This document shows positions 52,901 to 60,307 of a stretch of DNA of 64,000 nucleotides, in pieces. The stretch is taken from contig CAZPKG010000001.1 in NCBI GenBank assembly GCA_964587105.1, forward strand, positions 262,916 to 326,915, written 5' to 3'. The stretch comes from JABWCQ01 sp964587105. Its GTDB lineage: Bacteria; Electryoneota; RPQS01. Positions within the stretch are counted from its first letter, which is position 1. Each line of letters begins with the position of its first letter. The notes under the pieces were generated by a model. The model was not told where the DNA came from. It ran no database searches and worked only from the letters and a program-made list of their open reading frames with translations. Both the position numbers and the translations under genes were made by a program.

Positions 52901-53194
52901 CTTATCCGCCGTCAACTCAATCGGCAGACCGTGCGTATCCCACCCCGCCTTGCGCAGCACGCGGTAGCCCTGCATCGTCTTGTAACGCGGCCACAAATCC
53001 TTTAAGGCCGACTGCATCATATGTCCAATATGCGGCAACCCGTTCGTCCCCGGAGGGCCGTCAAAAAATACAAAATCCTGCTTCCCATTCCGCTCAGAAA
53101 TAGAGCGCTCAAAAACCTTCCGCTCTTCCCAGAGCTTCAGGATTTCATGGTCAACAGCCGGTAAATGTAATTTTTCAGAAACGGGTTTTAGCAT
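49913..53194 (-). CDS. ileS: Isoleucyl-tRNA synthetase (eukaryotic/archaeal-like type 2)
   Basis: Charges tRNA-Ile. Class I signatures are PHIGH (54-58) and KMSKSLGN. The CP1 editing domain contains TAWTTTPWTLLSN and LVHLANYGEDDF. At 1093 aa, with YSPRTGTTLSNFEV and a long C-terminal domain without the zinc-binding Cys cluster, it matches the IleS2 branch. That branch is shared with archaea and eukaryotes and is generally mupirocin-insensitive. It lies between the MNT antitoxin-like gene and the DksA-like gene. Confidence 0.95.
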   Translation of the reverse strand: MLKPVSEKLHLPAVDHEILKLWEERKVFERSISERNGKQDFVFFDGPPGTNGLPHIGHMMQSALKDLWPRYKTMQGYRVLRKAGWDTHGLPIELTADKELGFTSKLDVQKYGEQEYVDYCRNTVFRFKREWEVAIRRIGRFLDLENAYATYEPYYIQSDWWTLKQAWNLELEGEAREKALRLGQSPRYLYKDYRVMAYSPRTGTTLSNFEVVQGYQEVTDLTLFVKFKVVGEENLYLTAWTTTPWTLLSNLAVACGPNIEYSIIERAATGKKLILATARLEALSAMLGEYRVIGTKLGKELEGMRYEPLFDWLHLPGTRACSVVCDEYVTTEDGTGLVHLANYGEDDFRILRKMEIPVVLTVDANGLVGEHAKPFAGREFREEGLDVDILKYLQAKGLLLGKEKYTHTYPFDYRTKTPLMYFPRPAWFIRATALKEMMLEANQHIGWKPDHVRDGRFGNWLENVQDWNVTRERYWGSPLPVWMTEDGTESVCVESLDELHKLSHESGMDLARDWDPHKPAIDKVVLRAKDGREMRRENFVLDSWFNAGLMPWGQFGYPAAPNSEELFMSQYPADFISEGQDQTRGWFYTLLACSCLVAKAKQQDAKQRGDKKALVFWCNPVNWSSYKNVICTELVLDSKGLKMSKSLGNVVDPMALFEKFGADPVRWIFFATNPWLAKRFGEEEIREAVRSVILPLWNSYSFFVTYAVIDGWKPGSGKVERTELDDWILSEYNRLIGEVTTNLDQYDVGKASQAILAFLDELTNWYIRRSRRRFWKSESDADKDAAYATLYEVLEGLVRLLAPFLPFISEHIYQNLVRGLNPNAPDSVHLATYPVADESKRDRNLERQMARVQEAVSLARALREERKLKVRQPLARMTWVVPETGAEAELAPYIWLVTDEINVKEIEIRSNDAGLVSLSAKANFKVLGKKVGGRMKEIAALIEQLTAEQIAKLESGNSIELGGVELTSEDVLIRREELAGYAVQSDGHMTIALDTHMTPELIEEGLAREVVHSIQSARKDAGFEITDRISIELATESEQLANALKQFEEYVCRETLCTELSITHGTGDQKAGEYEFGLIVSRRTEESNILTQA

Positions 53195-53212
53195 GGGAAA
53201 TATGCGAAGAAA

Positions 53213-53536
53213 TCAGTCAAGTTGAATCCGCTTGCCTTCGCGCACTGCTGATCGAATGACCGAGGAGTTTATGCGTTTATCAGCAAACTCTTCCGGAGTA
53301 TAGGGAATTAAGTCAGCGTCAGCCTCCAGAGACCAAAGTCTCAAAAGGGCTTTGCGACGATCCAACCACTTGATACCCGAAAATTTGTCGGATACCACTA
53401 TAATGTCGTAATCACTCCAGCGACCTTGTTCACCTCGCGCTCGACTTCCAAAAAGGATGACGTCGGTTGGCGCGTAGCGTTCCTTTACGACGTTGATAAA
53501 TCCTGCGAGATCAGTTCCCGCTCGGATTGAATCCAT
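53213..53536 (-). CDS. MNT-type nucleotidyltransferase (HEPN-MNT pair)
   Basis: A 107-residue minimal nucleotidyltransferase. The catalytic core GSRARGEQGRWSDYDIIVV has the GSxxRG and SDxD motifs. In known MntA-HepT systems this protein AMPylates and silences the HEPN toxin. Its start lies inside the HEPN gene (52-bp overlap), an order of HEPN first and MNT second. It is followed 18 bp later by ileS. Confidence 0.88.
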   Translation of the reverse strand: MDSIRAGTDLAGFINVVKERYAPTDVILFGSRARGEQGRWSDYDIIVVSDKFSGIKWLDRRKALLRLWSLEADADLIPYTPEEFADKRINSSVIRSAVREGKRIQLD

Positions 53537-53901
53537 TGAAGTACCTCTTCGGTTTCACGGAGTGAAATTGCTGACAATTCCTCACCATATATTCGATCCA
53601 TATCATTAACTGCAGATCCGGGATAACGCGAATCTAAATAAGCAATTGTCAGCGTGTCAAATAGATTTTCAAATCGGGCTGATGCTCCAACTTTGTCACC
53701 AAGTCTTCCGAGCGTATGCGTGTAGGGAGGTTCTGTCCTGAGTTTCAAGACCCATAACCCTTTCAATGCAAATTCGACCGCTTGTTGACAATGGAACACT
53801 GCTGTGGAATAGTATCCAGAGTCATGTAACGATCGCGCTGCATTGAGATCTATTCGAGACTGTTTGAACCATGCCAAAGCTTCGTTGGACGTCGTGGCCA
53901 T
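53485..53901 (-). CDS. HEPN-domain protein, probable RNase toxin partner
   Basis: A 138-residue HEPN protein from the ATG 53901 (GAGAGGG ten bases upstream). The helical fold shows WFKQSRIDLNAARSL, FHCQQAVEFALKGLWV and the Arg-x6-His motif in RTEPPYTH that forms the RNase site in HEPN toxins. A GTG at 53910 overlaps the punA stop. Together with the MNT gene it forms a toxin-antitoxin-like pair wired between punA and ileS. Confidence 0.88.
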   Translation of the reverse strand: MATTSNEALAWFKQSRIDLNAARSLHDSGYYSTAVFHCQQAVEFALKGLWVLKLRTEPPYTHTLGRLGDKVGASARFENLFDTLTIAYLDSRYPGSAVNDMDRIYGEELSAISLRETEEVLQWIQSERELISQDLSTS

Positions 53902-53906
53902 TGTGG

Positions 53907-54728
53907 TCACACCCTCTCAATCAACCCCGTCATGATCTTCGTCATCTTCGGCTCCGCTTCGGCGGCGTTTTTCAGGATATGCTCAATCGAAGCGGGCTTC
54001 AGACAGTCGGCGAAACCTTCGTCGGTGATGATCGAAATCCCAAAGGCTTCAAGACCCATATGATTGGCCACGATGACTTCGGGAACGGTGGACATTCCAA
54101 CCACGTCGGCGCCCATCATTCTAAGCATTCTATATTCGGCGCGTGTTTCCAAATTCGGTCCAGCTACAGCCACATACGTTCCGCGCTGAACCTTGCAACC
54201 CAATTCCATCGCGACTTTCTCGGCAATTCCGACTAATCTCCGTGAATAGGGTTCGCTCATGTCGGGGAATCTTGGCCCAAGCTTCTCTTCATTCGGACCA
54301 ATCAGCGGATTATCGCCCAAGAGATTTATATGATCATCCATAATCATCAAATCTCCTGCCTTATAGAGCGGATTGACACAGCCGCAAGCATTCGAAACCA
54401 GCATTGCCTTACAGCCCATCGCTTTCATCACGCGCACAGGATAGGTAATCTCCTGCATCGTGTAGCCTTCATAATAGTGAAAGCGGCCCTGCATGGCCAT
54501 CACATATTTGCCGCCGAGCATTCCAAAGTGCAGCTTGCCGTGATGCGTTTCCACCGTTGATTCCACGAAGTGAGGGACTTCCTTGTAATCAACCGTAACA
54601 TCGACCTTAATTTCTTTGGCCAACCCACCCAATCCCGTTCCCAAAATGATTCCCACTTCGGGAGTCTTGGTCACTTTGGCTTTGAGCTTAGCCGTTGTCT
54701 CGTCAAGCTGTTGGAGTATCCTGCTCAT
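53907..54728 (-). CDS. punA: Purine nucleoside phosphorylase (trimeric PNP family)
   Basis: Cleaves inosine/guanosine with phosphate in purine salvage. The marks are GIILGTGLGGLA (phosphate loop), QGRFHYYEGY, VSNACGCVNP, and GMSTVPEVIVANHMGLEAFGIS, all typical of the trimeric PunA/MTAP family. 273 aa is normal. The ATG lies inside the 3' end of divIVA (26-bp overlap). Confidence 0.95.
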   Translation of the reverse strand: MSRILQQLDETTAKLKAKVTKTPEVGIILGTGLGGLAKEIKVDVTVDYKEVPHFVESTVETHHGKLHFGMLGGKYVMAMQGRFHYYEGYTMQEITYPVRVMKAMGCKAMLVSNACGCVNPLYKAGDLMIMDDHINLLGDNPLIGPNEEKLGPRFPDMSEPYSRRLVGIAEKVAMELGCKVQRGTYVAVAGPNLETRAEYRMLRMMGADVVGMSTVPEVIVANHMGLEAFGISIITDEGFADCLKPASIEHILKNAAEAEPKMTKIMTGLIERV

Positions 54729-55191
54729 TGCTTTTTTTCGAAATGTCCTTTTCCATCAAATCTAACACCCAGCCGTGAGAGTTGTGCAAGTAGCGGAGTC
54801 GTTCGACAAAAGCTTCCTTTTGCACCTGCATCTCGCGAATCTGCTCGCGCAATTTGGCTAATTGCCGCTCGCCTTCAAGCAATACACGGTCGGCTTCAAT
54901 CTTTGCTTCCGCCAAAATGTTCTCGCGTTCACGTTCAACCTGTTGCCGTGAGTCACTCATTCCCTGCTGGGCGTTCACCACTGCATCTCGGAGGTTCTTT
55001 TCCATCTCGCGAAAGGATTTCAGTTGCTGCTCGGCTCCGCGCGCTGTTTCTTCAGCCTGCGACAGTTGGACTTGAATCTGAGCCAATTCCGAGGCGACTG
55101 CTTCAAGGAAACCGCGCACCTCTCCCACATCATAACCGCGAAATGAGCGGCTGAATTCGTGCCGGGCAATATCTACTGGACTTAAGCTCAT
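54703..55191 (-). CDS. DivIVA-domain coiled-coil protein
   Basis: A 162-residue protein with the DivIVA/GpsB N-terminal lipid-binding block (LSPVDIARHEFSRSFRGYDVGEVRGFLEAV). A long coiled coil follows (about 35-140) with a short tail. In Gram-positives such proteins mark poles and septa; in other phyla the role is unknown. It overlaps yggS (ATGA), the gene order also seen in the yggS-sepF-divIVA neighbourhoods of Gram-positive bacteria, here without sepF. Confidence 0.9.
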   Translation of the reverse strand: MSLSPVDIARHEFSRSFRGYDVGEVRGFLEAVASELAQIQVQLSQAEETARGAEQQLKSFREMEKNLRDAVVNAQQGMSDSRQQVERERENILAEAKIEADRVLLEGERQLAKLREQIREMQVQKEAFVERLRYLHNSHGWVLDLMEKDISKKSNEQDTPTA

Positions 55192-55895
55192 AGTTCACGG
55201 GGTCCCCATAAAATGGTGCCCAACCGAATTTCTGTGGCGCCTTCCGCAATCGCCCATTCAAAATCGTCACTCATACCCATAGAGAGGACTGGAAGGGCCT
55301 GTATTCTAATCTCTTGGCTAACCCTGTCGCTAACTTTTCGCAGATCCTCAAAGCTTTTTCGCACCGCCCGCTCATCCCCATCAAGCGGCCCAATAGACAT
55401 AAATCCTTGAAAATCAATATTTTTAAGATTGAGGAGGCATGATCCTAACTCGGTTGCGCTTTCCGGAGAAATCCCCGACTTATGCGGTTCGCCAGAGGTA
55501 TTGACCTGCATCAGTACCCTTAGCCGTTTACCGGATTCACCCGCGAACTTGTCCACAATTGTTGCAGTCTCAAGTTGATCGATTGTGTCCACTGAATCAA
55601 ACAGTTCCACGGCACGTTTAGCCTTGTTGGATTGCAAATGGCCAATCATGTGCAGTCTTACAGGATAATCTATCGCACCCACCCGTATATCACTATATTT
55701 TTCAATAGCTTCCTGAACTTTGTTTTCGCCCAAATCTGTGAGGTTCAGGGCACGGGCTTTGCTCAAAATCTCCTTTGAATGGCCCTTTGTAACCCCCACA
55801 ATCGTCACCTCGCTCGGATTTCGGCCCGATCGGTTGCAGGCAGTGGCGATTCTGTCCAATACCCGCTGATACGAGTCAAAGTTGGCGGGGAGCAT
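55188..55895 (-). CDS. YggS-family PLP homeostasis protein
   Basis: A 235-residue single-domain alanine-racemase-like barrel that binds PLP and buffers vitamin B6 without known catalysis. PLP-binding Lys37 lies in VGVTKGHS; LGENKVQEA, HMIGHLQSNKAK and LSMGMSDDFEWAI are the other family signatures. I start at the ATG 55895, since the promoter at 55925-55953 leaves a short leader with AAGGAA. It is first gene of the operon to rluD. Confidence 0.93.
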   Translation of the reverse strand: MLPANFDSYQRVLDRIATACNRSGRNPSEVTIVGVTKGHSKEILSKARALNLTDLGENKVQEAIEKYSDIRVGAIDYPVRLHMIGHLQSNKAKRAVELFDSVDTIDQLETATIVDKFAGESGKRLRVLMQVNTSGEPHKSGISPESATELGSCLLNLKNIDFQGFMSIGPLDGDERAVRKSFEDLRKVSDRVSQEIRIQALPVLSMGMSDDFEWAIAEGATEIRLGTILWGPREL

Positions 55896-55924
55896 GGTGG
55901 TCAGGTTCCTTAAGTCGAGCCTAA

Positions 55925-55953
55925 AATATAGGGGTTTGGCTCTGAAGGTGCAA
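55925..55953 (-). promoter_or_regulatory. Promoter of the yggS-rluD operon
   Basis: On the minus strand TTGCAC (55953-55948), 17-bp spacer, TATATT (55930-55925). The start would fall about 23 nt before the yggS ATG, with AAGGAA in between. Confidence 0.6.
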
Positions 55954-56000
55954 GCCTTCTCCGAGAGGCAAATCATCTTAGGCCTGTTGCCAGTCGGAAA

Positions 56001-56014
56001 CCGCCAATTGGCGG
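56001..56014. promoter_or_regulatory. 14-bp perfect palindrome in the divergent yggS/mltD spacer
   Basis: CCGCCAATTGGCGG is an exact palindrome placed in the divergent intergenic region, about 50 bp upstream of the yggS -35. It could be a regulator binding site; there is no direct evidence. Confidence 0.4.
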
Positions 56015-56100
56015 CAATTTATCACGTTAATTATTGATTTTGAGAGCCATATAGAGTTGATTTTCCGGGTGAACTTTGTTACCTTCCATAGCTCAAACTG

Positions 56101-56131
56101 GGTCACTCTCACGAGGCGAATGAGAGTGGCC
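56101..56131 (+). promoter_or_regulatory. Stem-loop in the spacer upstream of the lytic transglycosylase gene
   Basis: GGTCACTCTC (56101-56110) and GAGAGTGGCC (56122-56131) pair over 10 bp with one G-U and an 11-base loop. It probably lies in the 5' leader of the gene at 56209. There is no U-run. The rest of the 313-bp spacer shows nothing else I can name. Confidence 0.4.
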
Positions 56132-56208
56132 GGAGTTATTATTCTCTTTGGCGTGGAAGAACTGCGACTTCCACCCGAACTGCGACACCCACCAACACGG
56201 ATCTGCTC

Positions 56209-58122
56209 ATGATTAGTGGACGCACAGTTCTGCTCGCGGTTCTGACCGCCAGTTGGCTGACCATTGGCTGCTCATCCAGCCGCCAACTCTCCGGAACCCC
56301 CGGAAACACAGAATTTCGCGATCGGCTCAGCCAATCCGCACAACTTACTGACCGTGAAAAATGGAGCCTTGCTCGAAAGGCCTATGCCTTTGCGCAGCGC
56401 GCCGAAGATAGAAAGAACACCGAAGACGCCGCTTTTTACTATGAGGCGTCGCTTGAGCTATTAGGCGATATCGATCTTGCGTCGATCGATCTTGAGATGC
56501 ACCGCGTCGCGAGTTTCAACAGACAAGTTCTGGAGAGCTACGACCAATTTGTTTCCGAAACCAAGAGTCTGCCCGCATCCAGCGGACTAACTGCTGTTAT
56601 TGAAGCCGGAGAGGCACAACACGCTGGCGAAGATGAAGAAGATGATGCTCCCGACGAAGTTGAAATTGTCGTCCCGGAGCATGTGCGGCCTGCGCCCGAA
56701 GTGAACATTCAGCCCATGAAAACGCCGCTCCCGAGCGTTCCCATGGAGATCAACACCAAGGTTCGCAACCAGATCCACTTCTTCCAGACCAAAGGTAACA
56801 AGGTCATGCTCCGTTGGATGGAGCGCGCCGCTACGATATTTCCCCGAATGCGGCCAATCTTGCGAGAAGAAGGCATCCCGCAAGAGATGCTCTATCTTTC
56901 GATGATTGAGTCCGGCTTGAACCTGAATGCGTACTCCTACGCCAGCGCCGCTGGACTGTGGCAGTTCATTCCCGGGACGGGCCGTCTTTATGGCTTGCAC
57001 ATCGATCGCACCTATGATGAACGCCGTCATGTGGAGCTTGCCACACGCGCCGCTTGCGGATATTTGCGAAATCTGTACGAAATGTTCGGCGACTGGTACT
57101 TGGCGATGGCTGCTTACAATTGCGGTGAAGGCCGCGTGGCGCGCGACATCAAGCGTTGCAACTCCACCGACTACTGGTCCTTGCACCGGCTGCCTCGGCA
57201 GACCCGCGGTTATGTTCCGACATACCTTGCCGCCCGCGCCATTTGTGAAAACCCCGAACGCTACGGTTTCCCGCCATTGCCGCCGGAACGTCCTTTCGAA
57301 TGCGAACGGGTTTATGTGCCGGGTGGATATAAACTGGATGACATTGCGCGCGCTGCCGGACATGATCCGCAAACCGTTCGCGAGCTGAATCCTGAGTTCT
57401 TGAAAGGTATCGTTCCTGATCGCGGACAAGAAATGATGGTTCGTTTGCCCGGTGCTGCGTCTGAGAATTTTGACGTCGATCTGGCCAGTCTTCCCAAGAC
57501 GGTTATTGTCCCCACCTCTACTCATCGTGTTCGCAAGGGTGACACGTTGAATAAGATCGCGGACAAGTACGGCACGTCGGTGGATGCGATTTTGAAGATG
57601 CCGGAGAACAAGCGCGTGAAGCCGCGTTCTTTGCGAGTCGGTCAAGAAATTTCCATTCCCGTGGCCGAAGTGCGCTATGCGGAAGAGACGCATAAGACGG
57701 TGAAGGAAGTTGCCGCCGAAAAGAGTGAGCCGCTCGTCCCGATTGAACCGACCACTGACCGGATCACATATACGGTTCATCGCGGCGAATCGCTCGGCAA
57801 AATCTCGCAGCGTCTCGGAGTTTCAGTCGATCAAATCTGTCGCGAAAACAATATCGGCGACGCAAGCAGGATTTATCCCGGTCAGAAGCTTAATGTCACT
57901 GTCAAGGGTGAACCGCGTTATGCAGAGGCGGCGCCCAAGACCACAAAGAAGAGCGAAAGCACGGCACAGGCGGCAAAGCGCTACTACACCGTTCAGCGCG
58001 GCGACACGATGTGGAGCATTGCGCAAGCGCACGGCGTTGACCTGCAAACCATGCTGAAGCTCAACCGCCTTTCCAAACGTTCTAATATCTATCCCGGCCA
58101 GCGCCTGATCGTCAGCAAATGA
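56209..58122 (+). CDS. MltD-like lytic murein transglycosylase lipoprotein with LysM repeats
   Basis: Cleaves peptidoglycan glycan strands in the periplasm. Lipobox TIGC with Cys21. An acidic linker (EDEEDDAPDEVE) precedes the SLT domain with catalytic Glu234 (YLSMIESGLN), ASAAGLWQFIPGTGR and MAAYNCGEGRV. After a degenerate LysM-like segment (about 380-420) come three clear LysM domains: HRVRKGDTLNKIADKYG, YTVHRGESLGKISQRLG and YTVQRGDTMWSIAQAHG, each ending in a GQ-type motif. 637 aa. Confidence 0.94.
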   Translation: MISGRTVLLAVLTASWLTIGCSSSRQLSGTPGNTEFRDRLSQSAQLTDREKWSLARKAYAFAQRAEDRKNTEDAAFYYEASLELLGDIDLASIDLEMHRVASFNRQVLESYDQFVSETKSLPASSGLTAVIEAGEAQHAGEDEEDDAPDEVEIVVPEHVRPAPEVNIQPMKTPLPSVPMEINTKVRNQIHFFQTKGNKVMLRWMERAATIFPRMRPILREEGIPQEMLYLSMIESGLNLNAYSYASAAGLWQFIPGTGRLYGLHIDRTYDERRHVELATRAACGYLRNLYEMFGDWYLAMAAYNCGEGRVARDIKRCNSTDYWSLHRLPRQTRGYVPTYLAARAICENPERYGFPPLPPERPFECERVYVPGGYKLDDIARAAGHDPQTVRELNPEFLKGIVPDRGQEMMVRLPGAASENFDVDLASLPKTVIVPTSTHRVRKGDTLNKIADKYGTSVDAILKMPENKRVKPRSLRVGQEISIPVAEVRYAEETHKTVKEVAAEKSEPLVPIEPTTDRITYTVHRGESLGKISQRLGVSVDQICRENNIGDASRIYPGQKLNVTVKGEPRYAEAAPKTTKKSESTAQAAKRYYTVQRGDTMWSIAQAHGVDLQTMLKLNRLSKRSNIYPGQRLIVSK

Positions 58123-58174
58123 CGACTGTTTCTTGCGCGACGTTCCGATGTTCACTTCTTGACGGAGATGTACT

Positions 58175-58465
58175 GTGGGTCGCACCGTGACCAAACAGGA
58201 GCTGGTTGACAAGCTTGCCGATGGCATCGGTCTGACCAGAATCGAAACCCAAGCCGTCGTCGACGGCTTTTTGGCCCTTGTAATGGAGGCCGTTTCCAAC
58301 GGCGATCGTGTCGAATTGCGCCGCTTTGGCGTCTGGAAACCCGTTCAACGCAAAGGCCGAAACCTCCGCACGCCCGACGGCTTGCACGAAGTGCAAATCC
58401 CTGATCGCACCGCCGCTGTTTTTGTTCCCGCCGACGAATTCCGCGAACGTATGCTCCAAGAGTAG
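58175..58465 (+). CDS. HU/IHF-family DNA-binding protein
   Basis: A 96-residue histone-like protein: VTKQELVDKLADGIGLTRIETQAVVDGFLALV (helical base), VELRRFGVWKPVQRKGRNLRTP (beta arm start, with the usual GRN), and a C-terminal DEFRERM helix. The arm is a little divergent. GTG start, with CGGAG seven bases upstream. It bends or compacts DNA; which subclass (HU or IHF) is unclear. Confidence 0.92.
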   Translation: MGRTVTKQELVDKLADGIGLTRIETQAVVDGFLALVMEAVSNGDRVELRRFGVWKPVQRKGRNLRTPDGLHEVQIPDRTAAVFVPADEFRERMLQE

Positions 58466-58607
58466 AGCGTCTTCTATGCTGTGGTCTTGACTGAATCGCA
58501 GAAATGCATAATCCGTCAGGCGCCCTTTCAACTGTTTTCCTTGTCATTTCCATAATTCACCCTAACCCCAAGCCAAAGCACCTGCCGCGGTAGAAACGGA
58601 GAAACCC

Positions 58608-58703
58608 TTGCCCTGTGGTAAGAAGCGCAAGCGTCACAAAATGTCGACGCACAAGCGCAAGAAAAGACTTCGCAAGAATCGTCATAAAAAGAAACTGCGC
58701 TAA
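58608..58703 (+). CDS. 31-residue AURKAIP1/COX24-like basic ribosome-associated protein
   Basis: A tiny gene starting at TTG with GGAG six bases upstream and ending at TAA 58703. The product begins MPCGKKRKRHKMSTHKRKK and continues with RLRKN then RHKKK, half of its residues Lys or Arg. This is the bacterial version of the AURKAIP1/COX24 (mS38) domain, known from Bacteroidota and relatives and related to a mitoribosomal protein. It should bind ribosomal RNA. It is 140 bp after the HU gene and before xseA. Confidence 0.88.
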   Translation: MPCGKKRKRHKMSTHKRKKRLRKNRHKKKLR

Positions 58704-58730
58704 GGGTCGTGCGGGGATGCCGCACGGCCT
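58704..58730 (+). terminator. GC-rich hairpin after the 31-aa gene
   Basis: GGGTCGTGCGG (58704-58714) pairs with CCGCACGGCCT (58720-58730) over 11 bp with two G-U pairs and the loop GGATG. It starts at the base after the stop codon. No U-run follows, so it may be a 3'-protecting hairpin rather than an intrinsic terminator. Confidence 0.5.
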
Positions 58731-58779
58731 TAGCCTGCAAGTTGTTTACGGTCGCGGGCCTTCTTTGTGAGGCCCCGCC

Positions 58780-60057
58780 GTGTTTGTAGGCTTTTCCCTT
58801 TCCGTGGAATTCGAGACTACTGACACACCTAAATCCGCTGACTCCGGCCGCAGTCTGACTGTGGCCGAGGTCACGCGCGAAATCAAACGGTTGTTCCGCG
58901 ACCGCTTTGAACCGCTGTGGATTGAAGGTGAGTTGTCGGGGTACAAACTTCACGGCAGCGGGCATCACTACTTCACGCTCAAAGACTCAACCGCGCAATT
59001 GTCGTGTGCCATGTGGCGCATGTACAGCAAAGGGCTCAAGTTTGCTCCGCGTGACGGTTTGCTCGTGCAAGCCTTTGGACAACTTGAGGTCTATGAACCG
59101 CAAGGCAAGTACCAGCTTATTGTTTATGAGCTGCGCTTGTCAGGCGAAGGCGAGTTACAAAAAGCATTTGAAGAACTCAAGCGTAAGCTTGAGAAAGAGG
59201 GCCTGTTCGATCAGGCGCGCAAACGCGCGTTGCCTGATTTCCCCGAGCGAATCGGGCTCGTGACTTCCGGCACCGGCGCGGCGCTGCATGATATGCAAAA
59301 TATCGCCGCGCGGCGTTGGCCTCTGGCGCAATTGATTCTGAAACCGGTTCGCGTGCAAGGAAAAGGCGCCGCCGAAGAAATTGCCGAAGCGGTCAATCAG
59401 TTTTCCCGCGCAGGCGACGTTGATGTTGTGGTTGTCGGACGGGGCGGCGGATCGCTCGAAGATTTGTGGGCCTTCAACGAAGAGATTGTCGCCCGCGCAA
59501 TCTTCGCAAGTTCGATTCCAGTCGTCTCGGCTGTCGGGCATGAGATAGATTTTACCATTGCGGATTTTGTTGCTGATTTGCGTGCGCCGACGCCTTCCGC
59601 CGCGATGGAGCTTGTACTTCCGGACGGCGAAGAGATCGCCCGCCGTTTGCACCAGCTTGAGCGCCGATTGTCACGAATGACTGTTGATCGAGTGGCGCTC
59701 CTGAAACAGCAACTTCGTTCGCTGATGTCGCATTGGGCCTTGAAGCAGCCGCAGCAACTCGCTCAGACCGCAGCGCAGCGTCTCGATGACTTGAACGAAC
59801 GATTGCGTGAAAGTGCCGTCGGGGTGCGTGAATCGGCACAACAGAGTTTTGATCACGTGGTGGAATTGCTGAATGCCGTTTCACCGCACAGAGTGTTACA
59901 GCGCGGTTACGCAATTGTGCGCGACTCAAAAGGAATCGCTTTGCGATCCGCATCCGACGCTAAATCCGGTGACTTACTTTCCATAGAGCTTGCTGAAGGC
60001 GGTCTTACCGCCCGTGTGCAGAACTCCGATACTCCCGACCTCTTCGATGACCGCTAA
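58780..60057 (+). CDS. xseA: Exodeoxyribonuclease VII large subunit
   Basis: Single-strand DNA exonuclease subunit. N-terminal OB fold (LTVAEVTREIKRLF; WIEGELSGYKLHGSGHHYFTLKD), then the catalytic XseA domain with GSGxGAA-like TSGTGAALHDM, VVGRGGGSLEDLWAFN, and AVGHEIDFTIADFVADLRAPTPSAAME. A coiled coil and C-terminal RGYAIVRDSKG follow. GTG 58780 has GAGG seven bases upstream. The 425-aa length is usual. Confidence 0.95.
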   Translation: MFVGFSLSVEFETTDTPKSADSGRSLTVAEVTREIKRLFRDRFEPLWIEGELSGYKLHGSGHHYFTLKDSTAQLSCAMWRMYSKGLKFAPRDGLLVQAFGQLEVYEPQGKYQLIVYELRLSGEGELQKAFEELKRKLEKEGLFDQARKRALPDFPERIGLVTSGTGAALHDMQNIAARRWPLAQLILKPVRVQGKGAAEEIAEAVNQFSRAGDVDVVVVGRGGGSLEDLWAFNEEIVARAIFASSIPVVSAVGHEIDFTIADFVADLRAPTPSAAMELVLPDGEEIARRLHQLERRLSRMTVDRVALLKQQLRSLMSHWALKQPQQLAQTAAQRLDDLNERLRESAVGVRESAQQSFDHVVELLNAVSPHRVLQRGYAIVRDSKGIALRSASDAKSGDLLSIELAEGGLTARVQNSDTPDLFDDR

Positions 60058-60298
60058 ATCCAAATCCGCAAAAGCTGAGTTTGTAGAACCCAAGAACTTT
60101 GAAGAAGCTCTCGAACGGCTGCAAGAGTTGGTCGAAAAACTCGAAGCCGGAGAAGTTTCGCTCGAAGAGTCAGTGGCGGCCTTTGAAGAGGGACAAAAGC
60201 TCTCCGTCTATTGTCAGCACAAGCTTAAGGCCGCCGAAGCGTCACTTAAAAAATTGCTCAAGAACCCTGCTGATGTACGCGATGAGGAAGAAGAGTAG
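60047..60298 (+). CDS. xseB: Exodeoxyribonuclease VII small subunit
   Basis: An 83-residue partner of XseA: FEEALERLQELVEKLEAGEVSLEESVAAFEEGQKL is the family core. I use the ATG 60047, which overlaps the xseA stop by 11 bp; the frame extends upstream but inside xseA. It is followed 9 bp later by nadK. Confidence 0.95.
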   Translation: MTAKSKSAKAEFVEPKNFEEALERLQELVEKLEAGEVSLEESVAAFEEGQKLSVYCQHKLKAAEASLKKLLKNPADVRDEEEE

Positions 60299-60307
60299 GA
60301 CGCGCGT

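Noticed and set aside
56587..57780. 397-codon minus-strand frame opposite the lytic transglycosylase
   Set aside because: It is antisense to a gene with clear SLT and LysM domains; composition is typical of a shadow frame.
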